34,425 nucleotides of DNA from SIG480 sp045636865 (GCA_045636865.1 JAZTYJ010000006.1:1-34425); one strand, 5' to 3'. Shown: positions 7,208 through 15,316, counted from the first letter of the stretch. Notes: a model not told the origin generated them from the letters alone. Translations and numbers: made by a program.

Positions 7208-8180
7208 ATACATACCCCTTTTCTTCGTTGGGATCAAATTTATCCCACAGACCTTCAGTTACGGTTACAGTCTTGTCACGTCCGATCAGAACAAGCTCAA
7301 AGCCATCTCCTTCTCTCCAGAACGAAAGGGCTTTTTCTTTTCCCATAACGTAAAGCGCCGTTGAGAGCGCATCTCCCTCTGCACCGTTTTTTGACACGAC
7401 ACAGCACGCAAGCAAATCACTCTCGCACGGTCTTCCGGTTTCGGGGTTTATTATGTGGTGATAGCGTTTTCCGTCTTTTTCAAAGAAACGCTCATAGTCG
7501 CCCGATGTGATTACAAAACTGTCGGAAAGCATAAGCGTAAGAATCCATTCGTTTTCACTTCCCAACGGATCGCGGACTGCAACAAGAAACTCTTTGCCGT
7601 TTTCTTTCTTTCCGTGAACATAAACATTTCCTCCGAGAGATATGACTGCTCCGCTTATGTTGTTTTCCGCAAGAATCGATCTGATCTTATCCGTCGCATA
7701 GCCTTTTGCTATTGCGCCGAAGTTGAGCCGTTGTCCGTTTTTGAGAGAAAGTTTATTTTTTTCAAGGCATGCATTCGCCTCATCCGTTGTCGCGAGAGCT
7801 TTTTTTATTTCGTCATCCTGCGGCACGTAATTTTTGCTGCCCACTCCCCAAAGTTCAATGGGCGCACCGAGATAGGGCGAAAAAACTCCGCCCGTTTCTT
7901 TTGATTTTTCTTTTGAAATTTCAAAAAGCTCCGAAATAAATTCATCGGCTTCTCCCTGCCCTGCATCGTTTATCTCTTTGAGCTTTCCGTCATGAGCAGA
8001 AAGTGAGGCGGACATTTCGCGAAGGGTTTTCTCAATTTCGTCTGCGACCTCTTCGTTTTCAGAGAACAAACGTATCGTTGCAACCGTATCCATCACATAA
8101 AGCGTTCTTTCCGTAAAAGGTGCGGTGCACGAGGAAAGGACGACACAAATCAAAAGAAAACCCGGCAGGATTTTTTTCAT
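7188..8180 (-). CDS. apbE: FAD:protein FMN transferase (ApbE lipoprotein)
   Basis: ApbE transfers FMN from FAD onto a threonine of extracytoplasmic flavoproteins such as RnfG and RnfD. The 330-residue protein begins with a lipoprotein signal ending LSSC (Cys18). It contains the family pattern: MDTVATIRLF, the FGAIAKGYATD segment, VISLGGNVYVHG, HHIINPETGRPCE, and SKNGAEGDALSTALYVMG, which includes the metal-binding aspartate. I placed the start at ATG 8180; the frame extends upstream into the EamA gene without a better site. RnfD and RnfG encoded at 27.2-29.0 kb carry the expected target threonines. Confidence 0.95.
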   Translation of the reverse strand: MKKILPGFLLICVVLSSCTAPFTERTLYVMDTVATIRLFSENEEVADEIEKTLREMSASLSAHDGKLKEINDAGQGEADEFISELFEISKEKSKETGGVFSPYLGAPIELWGVGSKNYVPQDDEIKKALATTDEANACLEKNKLSLKNGQRLNFGAIAKGYATDKIRSILAENNISGAVISLGGNVYVHGKKENGKEFLVAVRDPLGSENEWILTLMLSDSFVITSGDYERFFEKDGKRYHHIINPETGRPCESDLLACCVVSKNGAEGDALSTALYVMGKEKALSFWREGDGFELVLIGRDKTVTVTEGLWDKFDPNEEKGYVYEIAKR

Positions 8181-8181
8181 T

Positions 8182-9102
8182 TTACTTATCACTCTCTTTT
8201 TTATAGTTGAGCATAAGCACACCGATGCTTATGAGGATAAGCGTTATTATGAGATTGACAAACGGAACGTTGCTGTTCTCGGCAAGCATAATGCTTGATA
8301 AAATTACGCCGAAAACAGGGATTAAGAATGTATATATTGTAACCTTTGACACGGGGTTGTATTTGAGAAGGATTCCCCAGAGTGAGTATGCAGTTGCAGA
8401 AAGAAGCGCGAGATATACCATAACTCCTGCGGCAGAGGGAGTCGCGATGCTTATATGTCCGCCCGAGAAGGCACCGCAGAGCATCATGAATATACCGCCC
8501 GCAAAGAACTGGTATCCGCTTATGATTACGGGATTTTCGTCTTTTGAAAACTTCTTCATGAGCGCACTTGAAACGCCGTATGCGGCAGACGAGAAAATTA
8601 CAAACGCATCTCCGAAGAAGTTCATATTGAAATCAAGCCCGTTTAAGTTTATGAGTATTACGCCCGCAAAACCGATGATGCAGGCAAAAATCTTCTTTAC
8701 CGTTAGCTTTTCCTGATGGAAGATAAGACTTGCGATGATGAGTGAGAAGAACGCGTTTGATCCGCTGAGCACGGTACCCTTAACGCCCGTTGTGTTTGCA
8801 AGCCCGACATAGAAAAAGATGTACTGAATAACTGTCTGGAAAAGACCTACAAGAAGAATTTTTCCTATATTTTTCTTCTGCGGAACGAGAAGCTTTCTTG
8901 ATGCGATACTGTATATAAGAATCGTGAGAACGCCTGCGAGCATAAATCTCGTGCCCGCAAAGAGAAGGGTTGACGGCACTCCGCCGTGCGGCATAATGAG
9001 CGCGTATCCCGTTTTTATAAACGGGGTTGCGCTTCCCCACAGCGCACAGCAAAGCATCGCCGCAAGCGCAACTATGAGCCTTTTCTTAAAGATTTTTTCC
9101 AT
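8182..9102 (-). CDS. EamA/DMT-family transporter
   Basis: A 306-residue integral membrane protein of the drug/metabolite transporter superfamily, with about ten hydrophobic segments arranged as two EamA repeats. The first repeat includes CCALWGSATPFIKTGY, and the second begins near FFGDAFVIFSSAAYGVSSALM. These transporters move small metabolites or amino acids across the cytoplasmic membrane; the substrate cannot be predicted. ATG at 9102 has AAAGGTGAAG upstream. Its stop lies one base before the apbE start, so it leads the apbE / NusG-II-like transcript. Confidence 0.9.
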   Translation of the reverse strand: MEKIFKKRLIVALAAMLCCALWGSATPFIKTGYALIMPHGGVPSTLLFAGTRFMLAGVLTILIYSIASRKLLVPQKKNIGKILLVGLFQTVIQYIFFYVGLANTTGVKGTVLSGSNAFFSLIIASLIFHQEKLTVKKIFACIIGFAGVILINLNGLDFNMNFFGDAFVIFSSAAYGVSSALMKKFSKDENPVIISGYQFFAGGIFMMLCGAFSGGHISIATPSAAGVMVYLALLSATAYSLWGILLKYNPVSKVTIYTFLIPVFGVILSSIMLAENSNVPFVNLIITLILISIGVLMLNYKKESDK

Positions 9103-9131
9103 TTTAAAACTTCACCTTTCGTAACAGACAA

Positions 9132-9170
9132 ACGTAGGCTCCGAAAAAATGGGAGCCTACGTCTCTTTTA
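9132..9170. terminator. Hairpin between the SDR and EamA genes
   Basis: ACGTAGGCTCC (9132-9142) pairs with GGAGCCTACGT (9152-9162) across 9 bases. On the minus strand it lies after the SDR stop, but only TTTGTCTG follows, so as a terminator it may be leaky and allow read-through into the EamA gene. Confidence 0.6.
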
Positions 9171-9183
9171 TTTTTCGCTTGAA

Positions 9184-10035
9184 TTAAACACCTGAATATG
9201 CCGCAAATCCACCGTCAACCGGAACTACAACGCCGTTAACGAAACCTGATGCACCCTTGTCAACAAGCCAGAGAAGTGTTCCGATGAGTTCTTCGGGCTC
9301 ACCGAAGCGATCCATCGGAGTCTGAGAAAGGATTTTGTCTGTTCTCGGAGTCGGTGTGCCGTCTTCATTGAAGAGGAGTGCACGGTTCTGGTTTGTAACA
9401 AAGAATCCCGGAGCGATAGCATTTACGCGGATGCCGACCTTTGACATATGTACAGCAAGCCACTGTGTGAAGTTGCTGATTGCAGCCTTTGCGCCGCTGT
9501 ATGCAGGGATTTTCGTAAGCGGGCAGAATGCGTTCATTGATGAGATGTTGATGATTGTTGCGCCGTCCTTATCAATCATATCCTTTGAGAATGCCTGTGT
9601 CGGAAGAAGTGTTCCGATGAAGTTGAGATTGAAAACAAACTCAACGCCCTTCGGGTCAAGGTCAAAGAAGGTTGAAATCTCTGAATTTCCAATATCTTCC
9701 TTGAAGAGGTATTCTTTTGTGGTTGTGCCGCGCGGATTATTGCCGCCCGCGCCGTTTAAGAGAATGTCGCATGTGCCGAGCTTTTCGTTTACGATTTCGC
9801 GTGCTTTTGCAAGGCTCTCCGGCTCAAGAACATTTGCGCCAACACCGATAGCGATGCCGCCGTCTTTAACAATTTCATCTGCAACAGCCTGTGCCGCCTC
9901 TTCGCGAAGGTCCATAACCGCAACCTTTGCTCCGCACTTTGCGAGCGCCTTTGAGAACATAGCGCAGAGGACACCGCCACCTCCCGTGACTACTGCCACT
10001 TTACCCTTAAGATCAATATCAAACGGAATTTTCAT
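9184..10035 (-). CDS. SDR oxidoreductase, probable D-mannonate oxidoreductase (fructuronate reductase)
   Basis: A 283-residue classical short-chain dehydrogenase. The nucleotide-binding site is VAVVTGGGGVLCAMF near residues 15-29, followed by LLNGAGGNNPRGTT, the serine of INISSMNAF and the active-site YSGAK motif. It ends in VNGVVVPVDGGFAAYSGV. The insert after NNPRGTT, length and overall pattern resemble the YjmF/UxuB-type enzymes that reduce fructuronate to mannonate in hexuronate breakdown, but no uxuA or uxaC is in view, so the substrate is inferred. ATG at 10035 follows AAGGAGG with 7-base spacing; the frame extends upstream but without a ribosome binding site. Confidence 0.88.
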   Translation of the reverse strand: MKIPFDIDLKGKVAVVTGGGGVLCAMFSKALAKCGAKVAVMDLREEAAQAVADEIVKDGGIAIGVGANVLEPESLAKAREIVNEKLGTCDILLNGAGGNNPRGTTTKEYLFKEDIGNSEISTFFDLDPKGVEFVFNLNFIGTLLPTQAFSKDMIDKDGATIINISSMNAFCPLTKIPAYSGAKAAISNFTQWLAVHMSKVGIRVNAIAPGFFVTNQNRALLFNEDGTPTPRTDKILSQTPMDRFGEPEELIGTLLWLVDKGASGFVNGVVVPVDGGFAAYSGV

Positions 10036-10076
10036 TGTTTTTCCTCCTTGAAATAAACTGTTTTCCATTAATTACA

Positions 10077-10105
10077 ATTATGACACATATATCGCTTTTT
10101 TTCAA
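10077..10105 (-). promoter_or_regulatory. Promoter for the SDR gene
   Basis: On the minus strand TTGAAA (10100-10105) and CATAAT (10077-10082) are 17 bases apart. Its -35 lies 6 bases from that of the divergent plus-strand promoter, so the two are back to back. Confidence 0.5.
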
Positions 10106-10111
10106 GTGATT

Positions 10112-10140
10112 TTGCAAAAAAGAATGTTTTGTGATATACT
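10112..10140 (+). promoter_or_regulatory. Promoter for the ATP-grasp pair
   Basis: TTGCAA (10112-10117) and TATACT (10135-10140) are separated by 17 bases. The ribosome binding site GGAGG at 10165-10169 follows. Confidence 0.6.
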
Positions 10141-10178
10141 GTTATCTGAGATATTTGTGCGGTTGGAGGTTTTTTCTT

Positions 10179-11045
10179 ATGAACGGGTTTCTTATCGTAA
10201 ACGGTTTTTTGAATACCGATAAGTTTTCTGACATTTACAGCAGACTGAAAGCTTCTTTTGAAGAGAAGGGCGTAAAGCTTTCTCTTTATACAAACGACGC
10301 CTTCTCCCTCTCTGCAACCAACACACCGGATATCTCCGAAAAGCCTGATTTTGTCCTCTTCTGGGACAAAGATGTCCTTCTTGCAAAAAGCTTTGAAGAA
10401 ATGGGCATCCCTGTTTTCAACCCGGCAAAAAGCATAGAGATGTGCGACGACAAGGCAAAGATGCACCTTTCCCTCCGCGGACTTCCGATGCCCGAAACTT
10501 ATATCGCCCCGATGACCTTTCCGAACATCGGATTTACAAAGCTTGACTTTCTGGACGAAATCGAAAAAAGGCTCGGATATCCGATGGTTGTAAAAGAACG
10601 TTTCGGCTCCTTCGGCGCACAGGTTTATCTTGCAAAAAACCGCTATGAACTTCTCACGATAACAAAGAGCCACGAAACATCGCCGCTTATATTTCAGAAA
10701 TTCGTCTCCGAAAGCGCAGGTCTCGACGTCAGAATAAACGTTGTCGGGCACCGCGTTGTTGCATCGATGCTCCGCGAGAGCGAATCGGGCGATTTCCGCT
10801 CAAACGTTACTCTCGGCGGAAAAACAACACCGTATACTCCGACAGACGAAGAAATTTTGCTTGCAGAGGAGGCGTCAAGACGCCTTGGACTCTCGTTTGC
10901 AGGCATTGATATTCTCTTTGGAAATGACGGCCCCATGCTCTGTGAGGTCAACTCAAACGCCCACTTCAAAAGCACGCTTGACTGCACGGGCGTAAATCTT
11001 TCCGAGATTATCGCTGACCACATAATAAAGGAGTGCGGCAAATGA
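10179..11045 (+). CDS. RimK-like ATP-grasp ligase, first of a pair
   Basis: A 288-residue ATP-grasp enzyme, a fold that activates a carboxylate with ATP and joins it to an amine. The N-terminal pre-ATP-grasp region contains FVLFWDKDVLLA and VFNPAKSIEMCDDKAKMH. The ATP-binding core follows with PMVVKERFGSFGAQVYL near residue 140. The substrate and metal face comprises DVRINVVGHRVVASMLR, DFRSNVTLGGK and LCEVNSNAHF. The pattern is that of RimK/LysX-type ligases. Start ATG at 10179 has GGAGG 9 bases upstream. It overlaps the next ATP-grasp gene by four bases. The product of the pair is unknown. Confidence 0.88.
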   Translation: MNGFLIVNGFLNTDKFSDIYSRLKASFEEKGVKLSLYTNDAFSLSATNTPDISEKPDFVLFWDKDVLLAKSFEEMGIPVFNPAKSIEMCDDKAKMHLSLRGLPMPETYIAPMTFPNIGFTKLDFLDEIEKRLGYPMVVKERFGSFGAQVYLAKNRYELLTITKSHETSPLIFQKFVSESAGLDVRINVVGHRVVASMLRESESGDFRSNVTLGGKTTPYTPTDEEILLAEEASRRLGLSFAGIDILFGNDGPMLCEVNSNAHFKSTLDCTGVNLSEIIADHIIKECGK

Positions 11046-11854
11046 AAAAAGCCTGGCTCGTATACGAAAGAGAGGGAGCAGAGCGAAATCGGGAGTATAT
11101 CCGTCTTCACAACGAACATGGAAAGGCTCTCGGAATAGAATTTCTCACCGTCATCTGCGATGAAGAACCGCTTCCCGATGAAAAAGGCGACTTTGCCATA
11201 GTCCGCGCGATGCGCCCCGATATAACAAAGGCGATTGAAGAGCGAAACATTCCTGCCTTTAACAACTCTCTCGTCTCCTCAATCTGCAACAACAAGGCAA
11301 AAACCTATGAATATCTTACGGAAAACGACATTCCCATCATTCCGTTTGTTTTCGGAAAATGCGGTGATGTGCCTCCTGAAATCCCGTCTTATCCCGTTGT
11401 TATAAAGCCATGCTGCGGCCACGGCGGAAAAAACGTTATGATTATAAAAAACGATGATGAATATGCCGCCGCAAGAGACGCGATAGCACCCGATGATTAT
11501 GTTATTCAACCGCTCGCAACAGAGCTTGGGAGTGATCTTCGCGTGTATATTCTCGGAGGAAAAACGGTTGGCGCTGTCCTTCGCACATCTGATTCTGATT
11601 TTCGGAGCAACTTCTCACTCGGCGGTAAGGTTTTTGCAAAAAAGCTTTCCGTTGATGAAAAAAAACTTATTGACCGCGTTTGTGCGCTCTTTGATTTTGA
11701 CCTCTGCGGCATTGATATTATGTATCACGAAGGTCGTGCCGTAATAAACGAAATTGAGGATGTTGTCGGCTCGCGTATGCTGTACCGCACACACGATATT
11801 GATATAGTAAAGCTTTACCTTGAATATATTTTGAACAAGCTGCAAAACGAATAA
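11042..11854 (+). CDS. RimK-like ATP-grasp ligase, second of a pair
   Basis: A 270-residue ATP-grasp enzyme paralogous to the preceding one. It shares the same block order: FNNSLVSSICNNKAKTYEYL, YPVVIKPCCGHGGKNVMII (ATP site), DLRVYILGGKTVGAVLR and DFRSNFSLGGK. The metal-binding end is different: INEIEDVVGSRMLYR replaces the EVNSN of the first protein, which implies a changed active site or a distinct substrate. ATG at 11042 overlaps the preceding stop as ATGA, and AAAGGAG is 8 bases upstream, so the two are made together, perhaps as a heteromer or as consecutive steps. Function is unknown. Confidence 0.87.
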   Translation: MKKAWLVYEREGAERNREYIRLHNEHGKALGIEFLTVICDEEPLPDEKGDFAIVRAMRPDITKAIEERNIPAFNNSLVSSICNNKAKTYEYLTENDIPIIPFVFGKCGDVPPEIPSYPVVIKPCCGHGGKNVMIIKNDDEYAAARDAIAPDDYVIQPLATELGSDLRVYILGGKTVGAVLRTSDSDFRSNFSLGGKVFAKKLSVDEKKLIDRVCALFDFDLCGIDIMYHEGRAVINEIEDVVGSRMLYRTHDIDIVKLYLEYILNKLQNE

Positions 11855-11858
11855 AAAA

Positions 11859-11892
11859 CAGCCTCCCGGCATATGCTTTTTTCAGGAGGCTG
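11859..11892. promoter_or_regulatory. Hairpin that sequesters the tspO ribosome binding site
   Basis: CAGCCTCC (11859-11866) pairs with GGAGGCTG (11885-11892). The second arm contains the tspO ribosome binding site AGGAGG (11884-11889), 8 bases before its ATG. On the plus strand no T run follows; read on the minus strand the hairpin is followed by TTTTTT and would be a terminator. Confidence 0.6.
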
Positions 11893-11897
11893 ATTTT

Positions 11898-12353
11898 ATG
11901 AAAAAAGCAAAAAGCTATGCAACCTTTATACTTATCTCCCTTGCAATCGGCGGGCTTTCCGCATTTCTCACGCGTAACAGCATGAACATTTTTGAAACCG
12001 TCAATAAACCGCCGCTTGCGCCGCCTGCTATTGTTTTTCCGATCGTGTGGACTGTCCTCTACATTCTTATGGGTGTCAGCGCTGCGCGCGTCTATATCAG
12101 AAACCCCGAGTCCGAGGCTATTCCCTTTTTTGGTCTGAATCTTTTCTTCAACTTTTTCTGGAGCTTGATTTTCTTCAATGCACGGGCATTTTGCTTTGCC
12201 TTTCTCTGGCTCATCGCACTTTTTGCAATAGTTCTTATTATGACCGTCAAATTCTTTTACGAAGACAGAGCTGCGGGACTTTTGCAGATTCCCTATTGCA
12301 TCTGGCTCGTTATTGCCGGATACTTAAATCTTTTCGTCTGCCTTACAAATTGA
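11898..12353 (+). CDS. tspO: TspO/MBR-family membrane protein
   Basis: A 151-residue protein with five hydrophobic segments, the standard TspO layout. Diagnostic sequence is KPPLAPPAIVFPIVWTVLY (residues 37-55), which includes the conserved Pro and Trp residues of the first loop and second helix, and the aromatic NLFFNFFWSLIFF helix. TspO proteins bind tetrapyrroles and sterol-like ligands in the membrane; the bacterial role is often linked to porphyrin or stress handling. Its ribosome binding site lies inside a hairpin, so translation may be restricted. It probably shares the ATP-grasp transcript. Confidence 0.93.
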   Translation: MKKAKSYATFILISLAIGGLSAFLTRNSMNIFETVNKPPLAPPAIVFPIVWTVLYILMGVSAARVYIRNPESEAIPFFGLNLFFNFFWSLIFFNARAFCFAFLWLIALFAIVLIMTVKFFYEDRAAGLLQIPYCIWLVIAGYLNLFVCLTN

Positions 12354-12377
12354 CTTTTCCATTAAATTGTGTATAAT
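12350..12377 (+). promoter_or_regulatory. Promoter for the cyclophilin gene
   Basis: TTGACT (12350-12355), overlapping the tspO stop, and TATAAT (12372-12377) are 16 bases apart. This is a strong match to the housekeeping consensus. Confidence 0.75.
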
Positions 12378-12413
12378 ATTCTCATCATCACTTTTTTACG
12401 GAGGATTATCACA

Positions 12414-12884
12414 ATGGTAGTTATCGAAATGGAAAACGGCAAGAAAATCAAAATCGAGCTTGACCCGAGTGCTGCTCCGATCACCTGCGAAAACTTTGAA
12501 AAGCTCGTAGGCGACGGTTTTTACGACGGTCTCACCTTCCACCGCGTTATATCCGGATTTATGATTCAGGGCGGTTGTCCGCTCGGCACAGGTACAGGTG
12601 GCCCCGGACACACCATCAAAGGTGAGTTTAAGTCAAACGGAATCGACAACCCGATAAAGCATACCCGCGGCGTTATCTCAATGGCACGCTCAATGATGCC
12701 AAATTCCGCAGGCAGCCAGTTCTTTATCATGCACAAGGATTCACCGCACCTTGACGGTCAGTATGCCGCATTCGGTCGCGTTGTTGAGGGCATCGAAGTT
12801 GTTGACGAAATCGCAGCGGTTGCCACAGACTTCTCCGACAAACCGCTTGATCCCGTTGTTATGAAGAAAGTAACTATTGAATAA
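12414..12884 (+). CDS. Cyclophilin-type peptidyl-prolyl cis-trans isomerase
   Basis: Cyclophilins speed proline isomerisation during protein folding. The 156-residue product contains the catalytic-arginine motif FHRVISGFMIQGG, the loop GTGTGGPGHTIKGEF and the core NSAGSQFFIMHKDSPHLDGQ followed by AFGRVVEG. There is no signal peptide, so it is cytoplasmic. ATG at 12414 follows GGAGG by 9 bases. The gene has its own strong promoter and a terminator immediately downstream, so it is a single-gene unit. Confidence 0.96.
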   Translation: MVVIEMENGKKIKIELDPSAAPITCENFEKLVGDGFYDGLTFHRVISGFMIQGGCPLGTGTGGPGHTIKGEFKSNGIDNPIKHTRGVISMARSMMPNSAGSQFFIMHKDSPHLDGQYAAFGRVVEGIEVVDEIAAVATDFSDKPLDPVVMKKVTIE

Positions 12885-12887
12885 CAG

Positions 12888-12928
12888 AAAATCCTGCAAA
12901 CTTTTAGTTTGCAGGATTTTTTTTATTT
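12888..12928. terminator. Bidirectional intrinsic terminator
   Basis: AAAATCCTGCAAAC (12888-12901) pairs with GTTTGCAGGATTTT (12907-12920), followed by a T run on the plus strand. It separates the cyclophilin gene from the convergent oxidoreductase. Confidence 0.88.
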
Positions 12929-13941
12929 TACTTGTTTGCTGCCGCCTGGATTGTGAGGACATCGCGAGATGTGCGGATAACGTCTTCTGTTGTGAGGAGT
13001 GATTCCTCTCCGTTTATATCTTTCAAGAATTCGTCAAGCGGTGTTGTTTCGTATTTTTCGTTTTCGATTATATGGAAGCCCGAATCGCCCTCAAACGCAA
13101 CCTGAACAATAGCGTTCGTTGAGCTGTCAAGCTTATCCTGATGTGAGTTTCCGTTCATCTTGTACTCGATGACACCCTTTGTTCCCCAGATTGTGATTCT
13201 CCAGTATGTTTCAAGACCGAATCCGCAGCTTGCAGGTGCCGCATATGAAATATCTGCCATCATACCTGCACCGTTTTCAAGCTCAACCATAAACTGTGCA
13301 CAGTCGTGGAAGGATTTTACCTCTGTCGCGAAATGGTTCCAGGTTCTTGCGGCTGTTGCATTTTTAAGGCCGAGACCTGTCACAAAGCGGATAGCATCAA
13401 CACCGTGGATTGCGATGTCGTTGATTGTGCCGCCGTGCTTACCCTCTTCAAAATACCACATCGGACGGACACCGTACTGAAGCGGATGCTGACCGAAGAA
13501 CTGGCATGTGCCGACCTCGCCGAGCTTTCCGCTGAGTATAATTTCGCGGATAGCCTTGATGCCGTGTGAAAAGCGTGTTCCGAGATAGCATCCTACCTTG
13601 AGGCCCTTTTCCTTTGAGAGTTTTTCGATTTCGTCAATCTCGGAAAGGCGGGTGCAGATCGGCTTGTCGCCGTAGACGTGCTTTCCTGCCTTGAGTGCCG
13701 CGATTGCCTGTGCACCGCGCTCACCATAATATCCACCGAGAGAGATCGCATCAACGTTCGGGTCAGAAAGAACGTCATCAAGAGTTTTGTAGTTAAAATC
13801 CATGCCAAGGCCGTCTGCAAGAGCGCGTCCCGTTTCGGTGTCCTCGAATGCTCCGAGAACATTGATTTTCGGATTTGCCATAGCCGCCTTGTAAATCTCG
13901 CCCGTATGTCTGTGTTTGAATCCAACAAATACCAAATTCAT
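12928..13941 (-). CDS. Gfo/Idh/MocA-family oxidoreductase
   Basis: A 337-residue NAD(P)-dependent oxidoreductase of the sugar/inositol dehydrogenase-like family. The N-terminal Rossmann domain begins NLVFVGFKHRHTG, and its family signature is KHVYGDKPICT near residue 90, whose lysine is the usual catalytic residue. The C-terminal alpha/beta domain includes NDIAIHGVDAIRFVTG. Substrate is unknown; the family acts on sugars, inositols and related hydroxyl compounds. I chose ATG at 13941, with AGGTG 6 bases upstream, over the GTG three codons earlier. It is transcribed divergently from the nagA-like genes, so a shared pathway is likely. Confidence 0.9.
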   Translation of the reverse strand: MNLVFVGFKHRHTGEIYKAAMANPKINVLGAFEDTETGRALADGLGMDFNYKTLDDVLSDPNVDAISLGGYYGERGAQAIAALKAGKHVYGDKPICTRLSEIDEIEKLSKEKGLKVGCYLGTRFSHGIKAIREIILSGKLGEVGTCQFFGQHPLQYGVRPMWYFEEGKHGGTINDIAIHGVDAIRFVTGLGLKNATAARTWNHFATEVKSFHDCAQFMVELENGAGMMADISYAAPASCGFGLETYWRITIWGTKGVIEYKMNGNSHQDKLDSSTNAIVQVAFEGDSGFHIIENEKYETTPLDEFLKDINGEESLLTTEDVIRTSRDVLTIQAAANK

Positions 13942-13972
13942 AACTTTCACCTGCTTAAATTTTTGTTAATTC

Positions 13973-14001
13973 ATTATACACTGTATATCACTTTTTTTCA
14001 A
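13973..14001 (-). promoter_or_regulatory. Promoter for the Gfo/Idh/MocA gene
   Basis: On the minus strand TTGAAA (13996-14001) and TATAAT (13973-13978) are 17 bases apart. Confidence 0.72.
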
Positions 14002-14005
14002 TAAA

Positions 14006-14022
14006 ATTATTCTTAAAATAAT
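14006..14022. promoter_or_regulatory. Palindrome between divergent promoters, candidate operator
   Basis: ATTATT-CTTAA-AATAAT lies between the -35 boxes of the divergent promoters for the oxidoreductase and the nagA-like genes. Its arm spacing fits a LysR-type site, and a LysR gene ends the nagA cluster. The role is inferred; the local AT-richness makes chance palindromes common. Confidence 0.4.
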
Positions 14023-14033
14023 TCTTTTTTCTA

Positions 14034-14062
14034 TTGAAGTTTCAAAATAAACTTGATATAAT
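14034..14062 (+). promoter_or_regulatory. Promoter for the nagA-like pair
   Basis: TTGAAG (14034-14039) and TATAAT (14057-14062) are 17 bases apart, giving a leader of about 35 bases before the first deacetylase. Confidence 0.7.
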
Positions 14063-14104
14063 ATTTTTAAATAACTTAAAATTCTTCAAAAGGGGTCCCC
14101 TTTT

Positions 14105-15268
14105 ATGATACATAAATTTTATAATGGTAAAGTACTCCTCGGCAGAGTTATTTCAGACACGGTTTCTGTCTATACCGACGGTGAAAGAATTACCGCAATT
14201 ACTGACAAAAAACTCCCGTTTGATGTCGCCCACGATGCAGGCGGCAAATATATCTCTCCCGGATTTATCGACATTCACGTTCACGGTGGATTTATGGTCA
14301 GCTTTGAAGACTGTACTGTTGACGAAATGTTTGAATGTGCCCAGAAGCACGCAGAACACGGCACAACAACGCTTCTTCCGACAGCTTCCGCAAACACAAC
14401 AGAGCAGTATATTAAAATGTTTGAAACATTCAGAGAGGCTCGCAAGGTTAAAAATCCGCGTGGTGCATATATGCCGGGAATTCATATGGAGGCTCCGTAT
14501 TTTGCAGAGGCTCAGGGTGGCGCTCAGGGTCCGCTCATCCGCCCGTATGACAAAGAAGAGTACACAATGCTCATCGAGCGCTACGGTGACCTTATAAACC
14601 GCTGGAGCGCAGCTCCCGAAATGGAAGGCTCTGAAGATTTTGCACGTGCTTGCCGCGACGCCGGTATTCAACTTTCAATCGGTCATTCAGACGCAGACTA
14701 TGACTGTGTCGAAAAGATGTTTGACCTCGGTTTTAACTGCGTTACACACCTCTACTCCTGCACAAGCACCGTTCACAGAAAGAACGCATACCGCCACGCG
14801 GGTGTGGTTGAAGCAGCTTATATGTTCGACGATATGGATGTTGAAATCATTGCAGACGGAAAACACCTCCCTGCAACACTCCTCAAGTTTGTATGCAAGC
14901 ACAAAAGCCTTGATCATATCGCCATCATCACCGATGCCGAACGTCTTGCGGGTCTTCCCGACGGTGCTGAAAAAACTTATGGCATAACAAACGTCATAGT
15001 TGAGGACGGTGTTTTAAAGGTTCCGGACAGAAGCTGTTTTGCCGGTAGCTGTGCAACCACAGACAGACTTGTCCGGAATATGATAAAGCTTGCCTCCCTT
15101 CCGCTTCTTGATGCTGTCCGCCTTGCAACGGTAAACCCTGCAAGAATGGCTCATCTTTCTGACCGCGGTGTTCTCCGAGAAGGCGCTTATGCTGACATCA
15201 TCATCTTTGACGATGACATCAACGTTTCTCTTACTATGGTCAACGGCAACGTTGTTTTTGAAAAATAA
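14105..15268 (+). CDS. nagA: N-acetylglucosamine-6-phosphate deacetylase-like amidohydrolase, copy 1
   Basis: NagA removes the acetyl group from N-acetylhexosamine 6-phosphates in amino-sugar catabolism. The 387-residue protein has the amidohydrolase metal and catalytic set: His58 and His60 in DIHVHGG, Glu129 in HMEAPYF, His194 in GHSDADYD, His215 in VTHLY and Asp277 in ITDA. It ends in the barrel-flanking ADIIIFDDD segment. The ribosome binding site AAGGGG sits inside a short palindrome (14088-14104) directly before the ATG. The exact sugar (GlcNAc-6-P, GalNAc-6-P or another) is not certain, and no nagB is nearby. A near-identical copy follows 48 bases downstream. Confidence 0.88.
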   Translation: MIHKFYNGKVLLGRVISDTVSVYTDGERITAITDKKLPFDVAHDAGGKYISPGFIDIHVHGGFMVSFEDCTVDEMFECAQKHAEHGTTTLLPTASANTTEQYIKMFETFREARKVKNPRGAYMPGIHMEAPYFAEAQGGAQGPLIRPYDKEEYTMLIERYGDLINRWSAAPEMEGSEDFARACRDAGIQLSIGHSDADYDCVEKMFDLGFNCVTHLYSCTSTVHRKNAYRHAGVVEAAYMFDDMDVEIIADGKHLPATLLKFVCKHKSLDHIAIITDAERLAGLPDGAEKTYGITNVIVEDGVLKVPDRSCFAGSCATTDRLVRNMIKLASLPLLDAVRLATVNPARMAHLSDRGVLREGAYADIIIFDDDINVSLTMVNGNVVFEK

Positions 15269-15316
15269 TTATACCCGTTTAAATTGTTTAATTTTTATCT
15301 CAAAGGAGACGTTTTT

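Noticed and set aside
14153..14671. Minus-strand open frame of 172 codons antisense to the first nagA copy
   Set aside because: A similar antisense frame appears in the second copy and simply mirrors the conserved coding sequence; no ribosome binding site or known family.
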